DNA from: Sanchytrium tribonematis
Lineage: Eukaryota > Sanchytriomycota > Sanchytriomycetes > Sanchytriales > Sanchytriaceae
NCBI GenBank assembly: GCA_018985235.1
Contig: JADGIG010000113.1
Location: 1 to 18,474 of the forward strand
Direction of reading: 5' to 3'
DNA length: 18,474 bases
A program made the position numbers and the translations under genes. The number at the start of each line of letters is the position of its first letter. Positions within the stretch are counted from its first letter, which is position 1. Below are positions 8,603 to 18,040 of this stretch, in pieces. The notes beneath the pieces were generated by a model. That model had not been told where the DNA came from. It saw nothing but the letters and a program-made list of their open reading frames with translations, and ran no database searches.

Positions 8603-10783
8603 ATGACTTTATCTCATTGCGCTTTGCATCAAAAATTTTCTGGTGTATGTTTTTATTGTATAATGCGATTAAGTGATCCAGAAAAGACAAACCAATTGAC
8701 CTCAAATTTACAGCAATTGCATACTCAAAGTCCTGATATTCAATTGAACTGGTTAAATGCAATTAAACAAAGTGTTGAATCTATGCACTCCACTGTTTTT
8801 ATGAGATGGCTTTCTTCGTGTTATTTAATAGAATCTTGCTTCGAAATGCTCAAATATAGAAGGGCAATTTGTTTTGCATTAGATATTATAGATGATTTTG
8901 TAGTACTTTTACCAGGAACCCAACTTACTAAATTATGTTTAACTCATTTTAATTCCTTGGTTCATTTAGCTGGTAGTGAAAATGTCACTATCAGAGCCAG
9001 TATTTGCCGATTGATGTACTCTATTGGAATTCATCTTGTAGCATTTGAAAGCGTGGATGGAGCCAAGCTCATAAATACACTTTTTTCCATTTTAAGAAAA
9101 CAAAATTTTAAAATTCAAGGATTTGAGAGAGACATTATACTTCCAATGAGTACCGAAGACGAATTACAGCGTTATATTCCGAGATATGTACAAATCATGC
9201 ATGAAAATTGCATGATGGCAATCGGAATGGTTGTTTACGGTAGAGATCACAATGTTGCACATAATCATTTACTGATCTCTAAACTTCCGAGAATTGGAAT
9301 GCAAATGCTTAGATTTGTTCAAGAAAAGAGGCCTATTTGTTATCCTGAGTCTCAAAAAGCAGATACTGCTGCCTGCATTCTGGGTTGCCTGTTGCAACTT
9401 CCTTTATATGATGAAATAGAGGATTTTGAAGATGAAGATTGGACCCATTCTTTTGCAATACTCGATAAAATATGTGATGACGAATTTTTAAAACAAGTCC
9501 AAATATCTGTCAAATCTCTACTTTCTGATACTCCAGAAAATTTAGAAAAAATTTTGAAAAAAGTCTCTAGAAAGAAACACCGGGCTCCAAAAATTCCGGA
9601 TGAAGAAGATCACGCAAAAGCCGTAGAGTCTACTCAAAGGGCTCTCATTAGTTTAGTAAGCATATTTTCAAATGTATCTTTCTTTCCAGATTTAGTTCCT
9701 AGAATGCTCTTTGCCGTTCCTACTTTATTATATATTGCTAAAGACAGACACATTCCCAAAGGACAACCTTGTTTCTACAGCAATATCTTGAATGACTTGT
9801 GTTTGACTAAGGGTGTCCATCGTGACCCTAATTTTCTACCTCACAAGTTCCTTCTTAATTCTTTCTCGCCTCCTTTAAAAGAAACTTGTTTTTTGGGACT
9901 ACTGCGAGTCAGAAAATGGATGTGTGCTGTATCTCCAGACTCAGCTGATACAGGATCACCTTTGCCTGAAGTTTCCAATCCTCCGTTTAGTGATATTCCT
10001 TTGGAACTATGGAGTCCTGATACGGCCTATTTTCTATATCAACAGGCAAAGCAGCTATCCATGACCTGCAGGCGTCGTGGGAATTTTGCATTTGCCGACA
10101 AAGATTTCAATTACGCAGCCTGCCAATATTCGTCAGCTCTTTTATTAACTTCGTTTGAGGAAGAAGATCTTTTGATTACAATCCCAGAAGTAAAAGTCAA
10201 GCAAGAAACAATGCTTGAACTACTACCACCATTGCTTTATTATAAAGCAAAGCGTATTGCCGACAGATTTATATTTAAGACCAACCGCGCTGAATGTTGG
10301 CTGAGAATAAAAGGAATGCACGACCGAGCAAATCTGGACGCAAGCAACGCAATCGAAGAAATCAATATTCTTTGTTATGAATTATCCGAAATGTACCCTA
10401 TTGAATCTTTGATGCCTGATTTTAAATCCGGTGATGACAATGATCAGTTGATATACAGATCAATGTTGGTAAGTGACGATTTATGGGAGAAAAACGAAAG
10501 ACGCATTAAACGCGCCGAGGAATGTTTTCAACTAGAAAAAAGACAAGAGCAGGAATACTTTAATAGCATAAGAAATATCAGAAGCGATAATGATGATTAT
10601 TCAGAAGAGAGTGGCGATACAGATTTTAGTGAGGATCGACAGAATTACGAAAAGTTCGTTCGTGAGGATCACTTTATGAATGAGAATGCCCAATTTGAAG
10701 AGATAAAGCGCATCACTCGCTCTATTGACAAAAATGGCAAAATTACCACAATGCAGATAGTCCAAAAAGTGGAAAAGAAATAA
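8603..10783 (+). CDS. Unrecognised HEAT-like/TPR protein, possible Hsp70/Hsp90 co-chaperone
   Basis: A 726-residue uninterrupted frame that I cannot assign to a named family. Residues about 20-400 are alpha-helical and HEAT/ARM-like, with an acidic insert (EIEDFEDEDW) and a basic patch (RKKHRAPK). Residues about 478-590 contain two TPR motifs. The first includes RRRGNFAFADKDF (G493, N494) and the second TNRAECWLRIKG (N561), separated by about 25 extra residues. N494 and N561 sit where carboxylate-clamp TPRs keep asparagines that bind the EEVD tail of Hsp70/Hsp90, so a co-chaperone role is a reasonable inference. The C-terminus is acidic and charged. A stop lies just upstream of the ATG at 8603. 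The next in-frame ATG, at 8663, removes a cysteine-rich 20-residue leader and may be the true start. VPS55 starts 24 bp downstream. Confidence 0.8.
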   Translation: MTLSHCALHQKFSGVCFYCIMRLSDPEKTNQLTSNLQQLHTQSPDIQLNWLNAIKQSVESMHSTVFMRWLSSCYLIESCFEMLKYRRAICFALDIIDDFVVLLPGTQLTKLCLTHFNSLVHLAGSENVTIRASICRLMYSIGIHLVAFESVDGAKLINTLFSILRKQNFKIQGFERDIILPMSTEDELQRYIPRYVQIMHENCMMAIGMVVYGRDHNVAHNHLLISKLPRIGMQMLRFVQEKRPICYPESQKADTAACILGCLLQLPLYDEIEDFEDEDWTHSFAILDKICDDEFLKQVQISVKSLLSDTPENLEKILKKVSRKKHRAPKIPDEEDHAKAVESTQRALISLVSIFSNVSFFPDLVPRMLFAVPTLLYIAKDRHIPKGQPCFYSNILNDLCLTKGVHRDPNFLPHKFLLNSFSPPLKETCFLGLLRVRKWMCAVSPDSADTGSPLPEVSNPPFSDIPLELWSPDTAYFLYQQAKQLSMTCRRRGNFAFADKDFNYAACQYSSALLLTSFEEEDLLITIPEVKVKQETMLELLPPLLYYKAKRIADRFIFKTNRAECWLRIKGMHDRANLDASNAIEEINILCYELSEMYPIESLMPDFKSGDDNDQLIYRSMLVSDDLWEKNERRIKRAEECFQLEKRQEQEYFNSIRNIRSDNDDYSEESGDTDFSEDRQNYEKFVREDHFMNENAQFEEIKRITRSIDKNGKITTMQIVQKVEKK

Positions 10784-10784
10784 A
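10779..10784 (+). terminator. AATAAA poly(A) signal overlapping the HEAT/TPR gene stop
   Basis: The hexamer spans the TAA stop at 10781-10783. Only 24 bp separate this stop from the VPS55 start, so cleavage must occur at or within the next gene's leader. Confidence 0.6.
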
Positions 10785-10807
10785 ATTTAAGATATTTTTT
10801 ATTACAA

Positions 10808-11173
10808 ATGGAAATGGATCGCCAATTACTGACTCTAGTAGGTCTCTCTTTAGGCTTAGCTACTGGAACGTTATTAGTTATACTTAGTTGCGCGGTTTAT
10901 GACAACTGGTTCCCACTATTGAGCGTCCTCTTTTTTCTTTTGGCACCTCTTTGCAAATGTTTTGATCGAGATGAATTAGGTGGTGCAAATCAAATAATAC
11001 AATTCTTTACGGCGTGCTTCATATGTTCAGGAATATTTCTACCTCTGGTCTTGTTTAATAATGCGGTGTTGACAATTGGCGCTACAGCTATGGTAATTGT
11101 GGGAGGAATAATAGTTTATAGTTCAATTTTACTATACAACTATCTATATTCGGGTGATTCTATGTATTTGTAG
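10808..11173 (+). CDS. VPS55: Vps55/LEPROT-family endosomal membrane protein
   Basis: 121 residues, the usual length for this family (human LEPROTL1 about 131). Four hydrophobic segments are visible at about residues 7-31, 34-52, 61-83 and 86-114. The family pattern includes a short N-terminus, a cysteine near the end of the first helix (SCAVYDNWFPL, compare GCALPIYNKYWPL in LEPROTL1), a charged loop after the second helix (FDRDELGG), and FxxSGIFLPLVL in the third. In yeast, Vps55 works with Vps68 in late-endosome to vacuole transport; in animals the relatives influence receptor surface levels. The start could be M1 or M3; no sequence signal decides. The small distance to the preceding stop (24 bp) places its promoter inside the upstream gene. 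Confidence 0.9.
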   Translation: MEMDRQLLTLVGLSLGLATGTLLVILSCAVYDNWFPLLSVLFFLLAPLCKCFDRDELGGANQIIQFFTACFICSGIFLPLVLFNNAVLTIGATAMVIVGGIIVYSSILLYNYLYSGDSMYL

Positions 11174-11178
11174 TTACC

Positions 11179-11184
11179 AATAAA
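11179..11184 (+). terminator. AATAAA poly(A) signal after VPS55
   Basis: It lies five bases beyond the TAG stop (11171-11173), within the 65-bp gap to the next gene. Confidence 0.6.
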
Positions 11185-11238
11185 TTCAATATATAAAATA
11201 CAAGTAATTCCCGCATTTAATTATTTCGAAGGGGAATT

Positions 11239-12225
11239 ATGATTGCAAACTCACTCGAAGAACAAAATACTTTATATTACTGGAAAGTCTATTTCTCGTT
11301 TAAAAATTATGCGAAATGGTATACAAGAGTTTTTGAAGACAAAATTAATAAAGCTAAATGTTCAAAAGATGCTCAATATTTGAAATTGTACATCGCCAAG
11401 TGCCAAAAAGCAATTTATTGTCTGCATCAAAATCAATCATTTTTTGACGACATGCTCGCAGGTACTCCTCAATTCGTTGAAGAAAGAAAGATTGCAGCAC
11501 CTAGTCCTGAAGATTTTGACAAATGCGTTAGTGCTTTGAAATGCATCGCTAGGGATTGGAGCAATTACGGTAAACAAGAGAGAGGAGCATATGACGTTGT
11601 CTTGCAGGAATTAAAAGATATAGCTGCTGCAAAAGAAATGCCACAGAGTGTTAATTGTCCTGGCTCAGGGTTAAGCCGTCTTGCATATGAGATCGCAAAA
11701 TTGGGCTTCAATGTCAAAGCAAATGAGCTAACTTATCATATGCTTATTCCGTGTTATTTTATACTGAACTCTATTGCAAAATCATACACCATTTACCCAT
11801 TTATTCATAATTTTCAGAATCGAATGAAAGTAGATGATTGCTTTGAACCAATTATATTTCCTGATGAATTCCCTGAATTGAATGTTCCTAATACTAATTT
11901 TTCTATGAATGGTGGAGATTTTCAGGAAGTTTGTGGAGTAGCCGACATTACAGTGTCAAGTTATTTTATTGACACAGGCAAAAACGCTCTGGACTACATT
12001 CGCACAATTGATTTGAATACTTCGTCTATATGGATTAACATTGGACCTTTGCTTTATCATCACGAAACCTTTGAACTTTCGTGGGAAGAAATCTTGAAAT
12101 TTGTTGAGCAAGAAACGAATTTTAAAACTAAAAAGTCTTTCCGATTATCTGCATCGTACTGTGCCGATACAAATTCAATAGTGCAGTATTCCTATAATAA
12201 CATATTTTGTAAATTTATTAAGTGA
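11239..12225 (+). CDS. CARNMT1: Carnosine N-methyltransferase-type SAM methyltransferase (N2227 family)
   Basis: 328 residues. The family methylates histidyl dipeptides such as carnosine to anserine; in organisms without carnosine the natural substrate is unsettled. The SAM-binding motif is CPGSGLSRL (residues 140-148), where the usual GLGRL has S for the second glycine. It is followed by KANELTYHMLIPCYFILN. Further matches to the family are FSMNGGDFQEV (221-231), DITVSSYFIDT (236-246), the near-invariant WINIGPLLYH (265-274) and ELSWEEI (279-285). Relative to the human enzyme the loop between the last two is shorter. The N-terminal 130 residues are the helical N2227-specific part. The ATG at 11239 follows a 65-bp gap. 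No intron is needed: the frame is complete. Delta-COP starts 63 bp downstream. Confidence 0.92.
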   Translation: MIANSLEEQNTLYYWKVYFSFKNYAKWYTRVFEDKINKAKCSKDAQYLKLYIAKCQKAIYCLHQNQSFFDDMLAGTPQFVEERKIAAPSPEDFDKCVSALKCIARDWSNYGKQERGAYDVVLQELKDIAAAKEMPQSVNCPGSGLSRLAYEIAKLGFNVKANELTYHMLIPCYFILNSIAKSYTIYPFIHNFQNRMKVDDCFEPIIFPDEFPELNVPNTNFSMNGGDFQEVCGVADITVSSYFIDTGKNALDYIRTIDLNTSSIWINIGPLLYHHETFELSWEEILKFVEQETNFKTKKSFRLSASYCADTNSIVQYSYNNIFCKFIK

Positions 12226-12236
12226 TCCGATTTGCA

Positions 12237-12242
12237 AATAAA
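12237..12242 (+). terminator. AATAAA poly(A) signal after CARNMT1
   Basis: It lies 11 bases beyond the TGA stop (12223-12225), in the 63-bp gap before delta-COP. This is the largest stop-to-signal distance seen in the window. Confidence 0.55.
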
Positions 12243-12288
12243 TTATGACATTTTTAAATTTTGCAAATTCTCCAGTTTCAGTTATTAT

Positions 12289-13798
12289 ATGGTTTCTCTT
12301 GGAATTGCAGTTTGTAGCCAAACTGGGCAAGTCTTAGTCTCTCGTCACTTTTATCCTATGTCTCGTGGTAGAGTTGAAGGATTGATATCATCATTTCCAA
12401 AGTTGTTGGAATCCAATGCTCAACACACTTATGTTGATACAGATCAAGTCAGATTATGTTTTCAACCCTTAGACAAAGTATATTTAATCATGATTACTAA
12501 CAAAAGGTCTAATATATTACAGGATATCAACACTTTAAATCTATTTGCAAAAATTGTCCAAGACACTTGCAGCTGCACTGAGCAAGGCGTGACGGAAAAA
12601 GCTTTTGAGTTGATACATGCGTTTGATGAAGTTATAAGTGGAGGTCAAGTTGAATCATTAGATCTTGGGCAAATTAAGACAATTTTGGAAATGGACAGTC
12701 ACGAAGAAAAGATCCATGAAATGATTGAGAAGAATAAAGAATTGGAAGCAAAAGCAGAGCTCAAGAAAAAAGCCAAGGAAATGGAAGCAATGAAAAAAGC
12801 TGCTTCAAAATCTCAAATATCTTCATCCTCAAATTACACACCTGCTCCAGTCGCCACCATAAATGTCCAACAACCTATCCAAAACATTAATCAGCCACCA
12901 CCAAGTCAAATGGGTAAAGGAATGCAGCTTGGTGGTGCCAAAAATTCATCAGATGACTTTCTTTCTACATTACAGCAACAAGCCGCCCAACAAATTCAGC
13001 AACAAGTCTCAACCCCCGTCTCAGCAGCCACACCAATTGTTTCTAAAGCTAGAAATGTTTCTGTTTATCAAAAAGATGTTCACATTATTATCGACGAAAA
13101 ATTGAGTGCTCAGCTCCCCCACGACGGTGGCATTACCAGCTGCGAGTTGAAAGGTGAGGTGATAATTAAGATTAATAGTGAGTCATGTACACAATGTAGC
13201 ATAAACTATTCAACAGGGAATTCCGACGCAGGGATCCAATTTAAATCACACCCCTTAATCGATAAGAAGTCATTTAGTGATAATATTATTGAAAGCCGTG
13301 ACAAATCTAAACCATTTCCTGTAAATCAGCCTTTAAGTTTGATAAAATATAGATCATCAATAACTGACGATAAGCTTTTACCATTGCATTTAGAATGTTG
13401 GCCAAATCCAAACGGCGATGGAACCACTGATGTCAATCTGGAATACGAATTGCGTTCAGATTTAGAGCTAGAAAATGTAGAAATTTCAATCAAAATACCG
13501 TAACTTTAAGTAATGTAGATCTTCAACAGCCCCGGAAGTAACAATGTGCGACGGAACTCATGAGTTTTTAGCAACAGCTAAAACTTTGGTTTGGAAAATT
13601 GCGCAAATTTCAGCCAAAGATCCATCTGGCTTATTTGAATTCAAAGTTTCGACCGAACAACCTATATTTCCCGTTCAAATCAATTTTAATTCTAAAAAAT
13701 CTTTATTCGGTGTTGACATATTGAATGTTGTTCAAAATAATCCTGTTAATTTCTCCGTTGAATACAATGTTGGGACTGAACAATACTTTATAACATGA
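12289..13798 (+). CDS. ARCN1: Coatomer subunit delta (delta-COP), one 19-nt intron
   Basis: The coding sequence is join(12289..13499,13519..13798), 496 residues (human about 511). It is the medium-size adaptor-like subunit of COPI, which coats Golgi-to-ER vesicles. The order is a longin domain (residues about 1-135, beginning MVSLGIAVCSQTGQVLVSRHF), the signature MDSHEEKIHEMI with a charged helix, a Q/P/S-rich linker including MGKGMQLGG, and a mu-homology domain with PLHLECWPNPNGDG and VNLEYEL. The ATG at 12289 was chosen because the N-terminus then matches the human protein; the frame extends upstream to a non-ATG codon only. Splicing joins ISIKI to PSSTAPEV and continues with LVWKIAQI, as in the family. 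No tryptophan is seen in the linker, where other delta-COPs carry W motifs for tether binding. It converges on UBR1, six bases away. Confidence 0.96.
13500..13518 (+). other. 19-nt spliceosomal intron in delta-COP
   Basis: The sequence is GTAACTTTAAGTAATGTAG, in phase 2. Splicing completes a proline codon and restores the mu-homology domain. The putative branch A is 13513, six bases from the intron end. Retention gives TAA immediately after the exon. Confidence 0.93.
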
Positions 13799-13809
13799 AT
13801 AAACTTATT
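13798..13809. terminator. Bidirectional poly(A) signal between delta-COP and UBR1
   Basis: AATAAACTTATT is a perfect inverted repeat (AATAA/TTATT) around a two-base centre. Read forward it gives AATAAA starting on the last base of the delta-COP TGA. Read in reverse it gives AATAAG covering the UBR1 TAA (13807-13805). Only six bases (13799-13804) separate the two stop codons. Confidence 0.6.
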
Positions 13810-16800
13810 CGAATTGGAATCTGGACATTTCTTGCCTAATTCGATTTACAAAATGTACTACGTCGCCAGATATTATTTGTTTTGTAACTTCATTATATTC
13901 TTCAGGTACTAATGTTAATGGATTAGATCTCTTCAGTCCTGGATCTTTCTCGCCTCGTGCATTTACAAAAGGGGCATCAGCAAGATAAAATCTATTTCCT
14001 AGTAAAAATGCTATTTGACAACGTTTGATTATCAAGAAAGCCCCAAACATAAATGAGCAAGATTTGGCATGTCTTGATGGCTCAAAGTGTCTTGTCTCTT
14101 TATCGATACAGCAATAACCCTAAATAAAATATGAAAAACCTCGAAGCAAGAAATTACACCACATAGTAAACATAAACATGGGTAGTCTGGTACTTGGCCA
14201 CAGTTGAGACATCTTAGATCAGAAATAAAGAAGTCTTCGAATTTAGCAGGGAGTGAGAAAAGGACTGGAACTTGCTCCTTAACTTTGTCATAATGGATTT
14301 GAAATTCACGAAATAATGCGTCTTCTCGATTAAGTGTATTACAATTGATATCAATAGTGTTAAGGCCAACTGTAAAAGTCAAAAATATGCGCACTAAGCG
14401 AAGGTATGACAATCGGTCTTGAAGTGATAATTTTGCGATCATTGGCGCGACAAATTTAAAAACGGAGACATTAAGAATTCTTGGGTAGTCTAAAAGTGTC
14501 ACCATATCTTCAAAAAACATCTTATATCCGTTATTTGTCAATATATCAGTCGATGAAGACTTTTTAGGCCAATAATATCTTAAAAAATAAAAATAATGAG
14601 AATAAAATTGTTGGTTTCTCTCATTTAAATCATACTCTTTTTGCAGAATATTCGACTTTGAAGTTCCCAATGAGTTTCTGTACAGCGTTTCAACTTGAAT
14701 CATGGAGCCCAGAAGTGGCAGTAGTGTGGTATCAGCAAATGAATCATTTGTATAATGTAGCACCAAAGTCTCAATAACAGTCTGCATGTGTCTGAAATGC
14801 TTTGAATCAGGCGCTGTTGTTTCCATAGTCTCCATATCAAGCTTTATAACATCCTCTTGAGACTCATAAAGTGGACGATCTAGAGTAGGTCCTTTAGTAG
14901 AAATAGAGTGAATATAATGACCTTTGGAAACTATTGGCACATAACAATTTGACAAAGATCTGCAAATGGGACAGGTTACTGTTAACTTCGATACCAGATC
15001 TTCCGTAATTACGGGACCGTTGAAGGCCTGGTAAAGTCCACTATAGTTCATACACTCAAAATGAATTAAATGACAACCACTAATTTGAATTGTATATTTG
15101 GCGGAATTGTCTATTTGTGGCTGAATACCAATAAACGCTATGTATCCAAAATCACCAGATAGAGATTCCTTACAGTACACACATTCCTCCTTTATTGGAA
15201 TGTACGCATGGAAAATTTGATTCTGAGAGTCATGAAGGAGATTTAAAAAAGGCGATTCTAAGGTTATTGACTCTGATTCATCATCACTCAAGTCTGCCAA
15301 TTCTTTCTCGTAAGCTGTCATTGCGGCCTTTTGATTAAGCTGCATCTTTTCCAAAAGTTCTTTTTGCTTTTGTTTTGCGATCTCATTGGTTTTAGGAATA
15401 AATTCGGATTCTTTAGAAAAGGAGGTTTCGAAGATTTCATCAATTTGTCTGATAGACGATTTAAGCGTGAGTCTGCCTTCTGTATCACATTTTTGAGCTA
15501 ACTCTATGACCTCGGAAACGACAGAGCTGTTCTGACACCTAATGCTAAGCTGCAAAAGCATTTCCAATATTACAGATGATTTCAATTCATCTTGTGACCA
15601 TATTTTAACACAATTTAAAATTCCCACAAGAATAGGTGACATGTCATTTACGGATTGCATCGCATCATGTGGATACCTATATTCGTGTTTATCTAGTACA
15701 TCCCTCATATTACTTCTATTATAAAAATAATGAAAAGGGTCGCATGCAATATTTGGCAGCAATTGATACTCCAAACCATTTTTCGTTAATTTGGAGCTTG
15801 CAATGTTTGAGAGCTGGATTTCATTATACATGCTTGATTCGAAATAATCTTCTAAATCTGAGGTCAAATGATTTTTAACTTTAAGTATGTGCGTCAGGAA
15901 ATCTTGAATAAAATCCGATGGGAATTTCGAGTTAATTATTATCAAAAAATGAGTCATATTTTCTAAAAGCAATTTGCCTTTCGTGTTGTCTTTATGATAC
16001 AACTCACTAAGATTGTTAAAATCGACGTCTAATAATTTAGAATACGTGGAGAAAAACAATGGATCTTCCTTGTAGAAATGTTGAAGTACCAAAATGTCGT
16101 GAATATAAATACTTCCATACCCATGTCGAACTAGCCTTTGAAGAGAAATCTCATAGAATGGTATCTGACCATTTCTTATCCACATTAGGCTGTTGATTTG
16201 CTCACTAAAGACTTCGACACTAAGTAGTTGACTGAGTATATCTGTAGAGTTGTAATTTTTTAAATAAAAGCCCAATCTATTCCTAATAAATTCATCATCT
16301 CCACTCACTGATTGTTTAAAAATTTGTGAATGGTTATAAATGCTTTCAGACATAAAACGATATAGCAGCAAATGCAGAGAGGCTCCATTATTCTCTACTG
16401 CACCTTCTAAAGAGTGTAGATATTTGCAACATTGCATAAAAAGTGAAAATACAAATGATATGTTTTCCTCATTAATCACTTTAGAAATATCTTGCTGAAT
16501 GGCATTCAGGGTTAAACTCAAATTAAATGCATGCCTCCAAGACTTTGATTCAAATGAGATATGGCGATTTTGATAACGCAATTGATGGTCCATACCATGA
16601 ATTAGCGTCAGCAAACACATGAAAGATTTAAGAGCATTTCTTTCCTGAATACGACTCCTAATAATGTCCCTCAATTCGTTTGTATTTACAAAAAACAAAA
16701 GATCGTGGACAATTTTTTGATATAATGACTTGCGAATGCCCTCGCAGTTAACATTAATTAAAGGTAAATGTAATTCAGTTACATCATTTTTAGAAACACT

Positions 16801-18012
16801 TTCGAAAGGTTTCTTCTGACCATAAATAATAACTTTGGTAAGCATTTCGCAAAATAAGTAAGATGCATTATATTTCTGCTCTAACATAACAGCGATAGAG
16901 GGCACAGTCAATATCTGAACACCCAGCTCGTTTACTGTATTATACGGCTCTCTTTCTTTAAACAATACTTCCCATAGAATGAGAGGGTATATTCGAAAAT
17001 AACGCACAGCAAAAATATCTCTTCGATTCATAATAGGTACGAAAATTCGGTATTTTGACACATTATTCAAATTTCCTACACTTTGGTCATCTGGAACTTC
17101 CGAGAGAGTATTTGCAAAGCAAAATGATTTAAGAAGAAGTTCATTGATTAAAATACGAAAAGTCTTCCAAGTTTTACGTTGATAATACAAAATATAGTCA
17201 ATTCTGTAGTTGCAAAATGTGTTTTCAGTATATTCTGGGAATGTATCTAAAACTGCTTCTGGCAACTCGTAATCAACAGGCTTTAAGTGCCCTTTAAATT
17301 CAATGGATTGGTCATATTCATCACCTTCATCATCACTGTCTTCGTCTACATGCGCCACTCGCACTAACCTATTGAAGATAGGATTCAAGGTATTTGTGAT
17401 ACGCTCCAACATTGGCTGCTCCATTTCTTTGATTTCATTCGGTTTTTCAAATAGTGAAAAAGGTTCGTATTCTTTTCCTACTGCCGAAAAACAATACTTT
17501 GTGTCTACAGATGTCAGCCTAGTATGCCAGCATTTTAGCAATTCTTGGCAAAAAATCATTTCGATCTTCCCTTGCAATTCTTCAGGTCTATTGTAATCGC
17601 CGTTGATAAAATCATGTAGAAATATAAGCAAGTCAAAACATTTTTCTTGCTGTAGAGCATAACATTGTTCTTCCACCGTACAGTGCAGTCCGATAGATCT
17701 GATTTTGTTGGCTACAATACAGCAATCGTCGTAAGTTCCAGAAAAGACACTATCTCTACCTTTTTGATCGATAGCTTGTGCCACTTCATGACCACGACTC
17801 TCTCCTGCACCAAGTGCTTCGGAAACAATATCAATTACTTCTTGATAGTTATGAATCTCATCATTATACAAAATTGTCGTGAATTCTCCAGATCCTTCAG
17901 GAGTTGTAATAATGCTGGTGTCAAATTTAGCAACATGAAATGTATCTATGAAAAAATCCAAAATACTGGATATAGTGAATCTTACTTGTTGAAGATCTTG
18001 TGTTGTAAGCAT
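13805..18012 (-). CDS. UBR1: UBR1-type N-recognin E3 ubiquitin ligase lacking a UBR box, one 20-nt intron
   Basis: The coding sequence is complement(join(13805..14119,14140..18012)), 1395 residues (human UBR1 about 1749). N-recognins ubiquitinate proteins with destabilising N-termini. A ClpS-like N-domain occupies residues about 43-113 (FTTILYNDEIHNYQEVI, then AIDQKGR), which binds bulky hydrophobic N-termini in the family. An acidic insert (DEDSDDEGDEYD) lies near residue 230. A charged helix (KQKQKELLEKMQLNQ) precedes the extended RING-H2, which runs from C944/C947 through CHLIHFEC to CPIC at 1014-1017. The C-terminal autoinhibitory domain has CLCLLCG and, after splicing, HAKSC, GAFLIIKRC and DPGLKRSNPL. 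The cysteine/histidine-rich UBR box that normally precedes the ClpS-like domain is absent. In-frame stops occur just upstream of the ATG at 18012, and CYFIP ends 36 bp upstream. Confidence 0.93.
14120..14139 (-). other. 20-nt spliceosomal intron in the UBR1-type gene
   Basis: Read on the minus strand it is GTTTTTCATATTTTATTTAG, in phase 0. Splicing joins SCFE to GYCCIDKE and brings HAKSC and GAFLIIKRC into frame, matching the UBR1 C-terminal domain. The putative branch A is at 14125 (TTTAT), six bases from the intron end. The donor GTTTTT departs from the GTA seen in the other three. Confidence 0.9.
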
Positions 18013-18040
18013 CCTTTGTTTGAAAAAATATTAGCAATGG

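Noticed and set aside
8643-8673. Short intron near the start of the HEAT/TPR gene (GTATGT donor)
   Set aside because: The frame is intact without splicing, there is no family alignment to judge by, and the acceptor does not fit the window's intron pattern.
12232-12288. N-terminal extension of delta-COP
   Set aside because: It would need a TTG start. The ATG at 12289 gives the family N-terminus.
12863-13105. 80-residue overlapping frame in delta-COP
   Set aside because: It is a +1-type shadow in the Q-rich linker with no independent signal.
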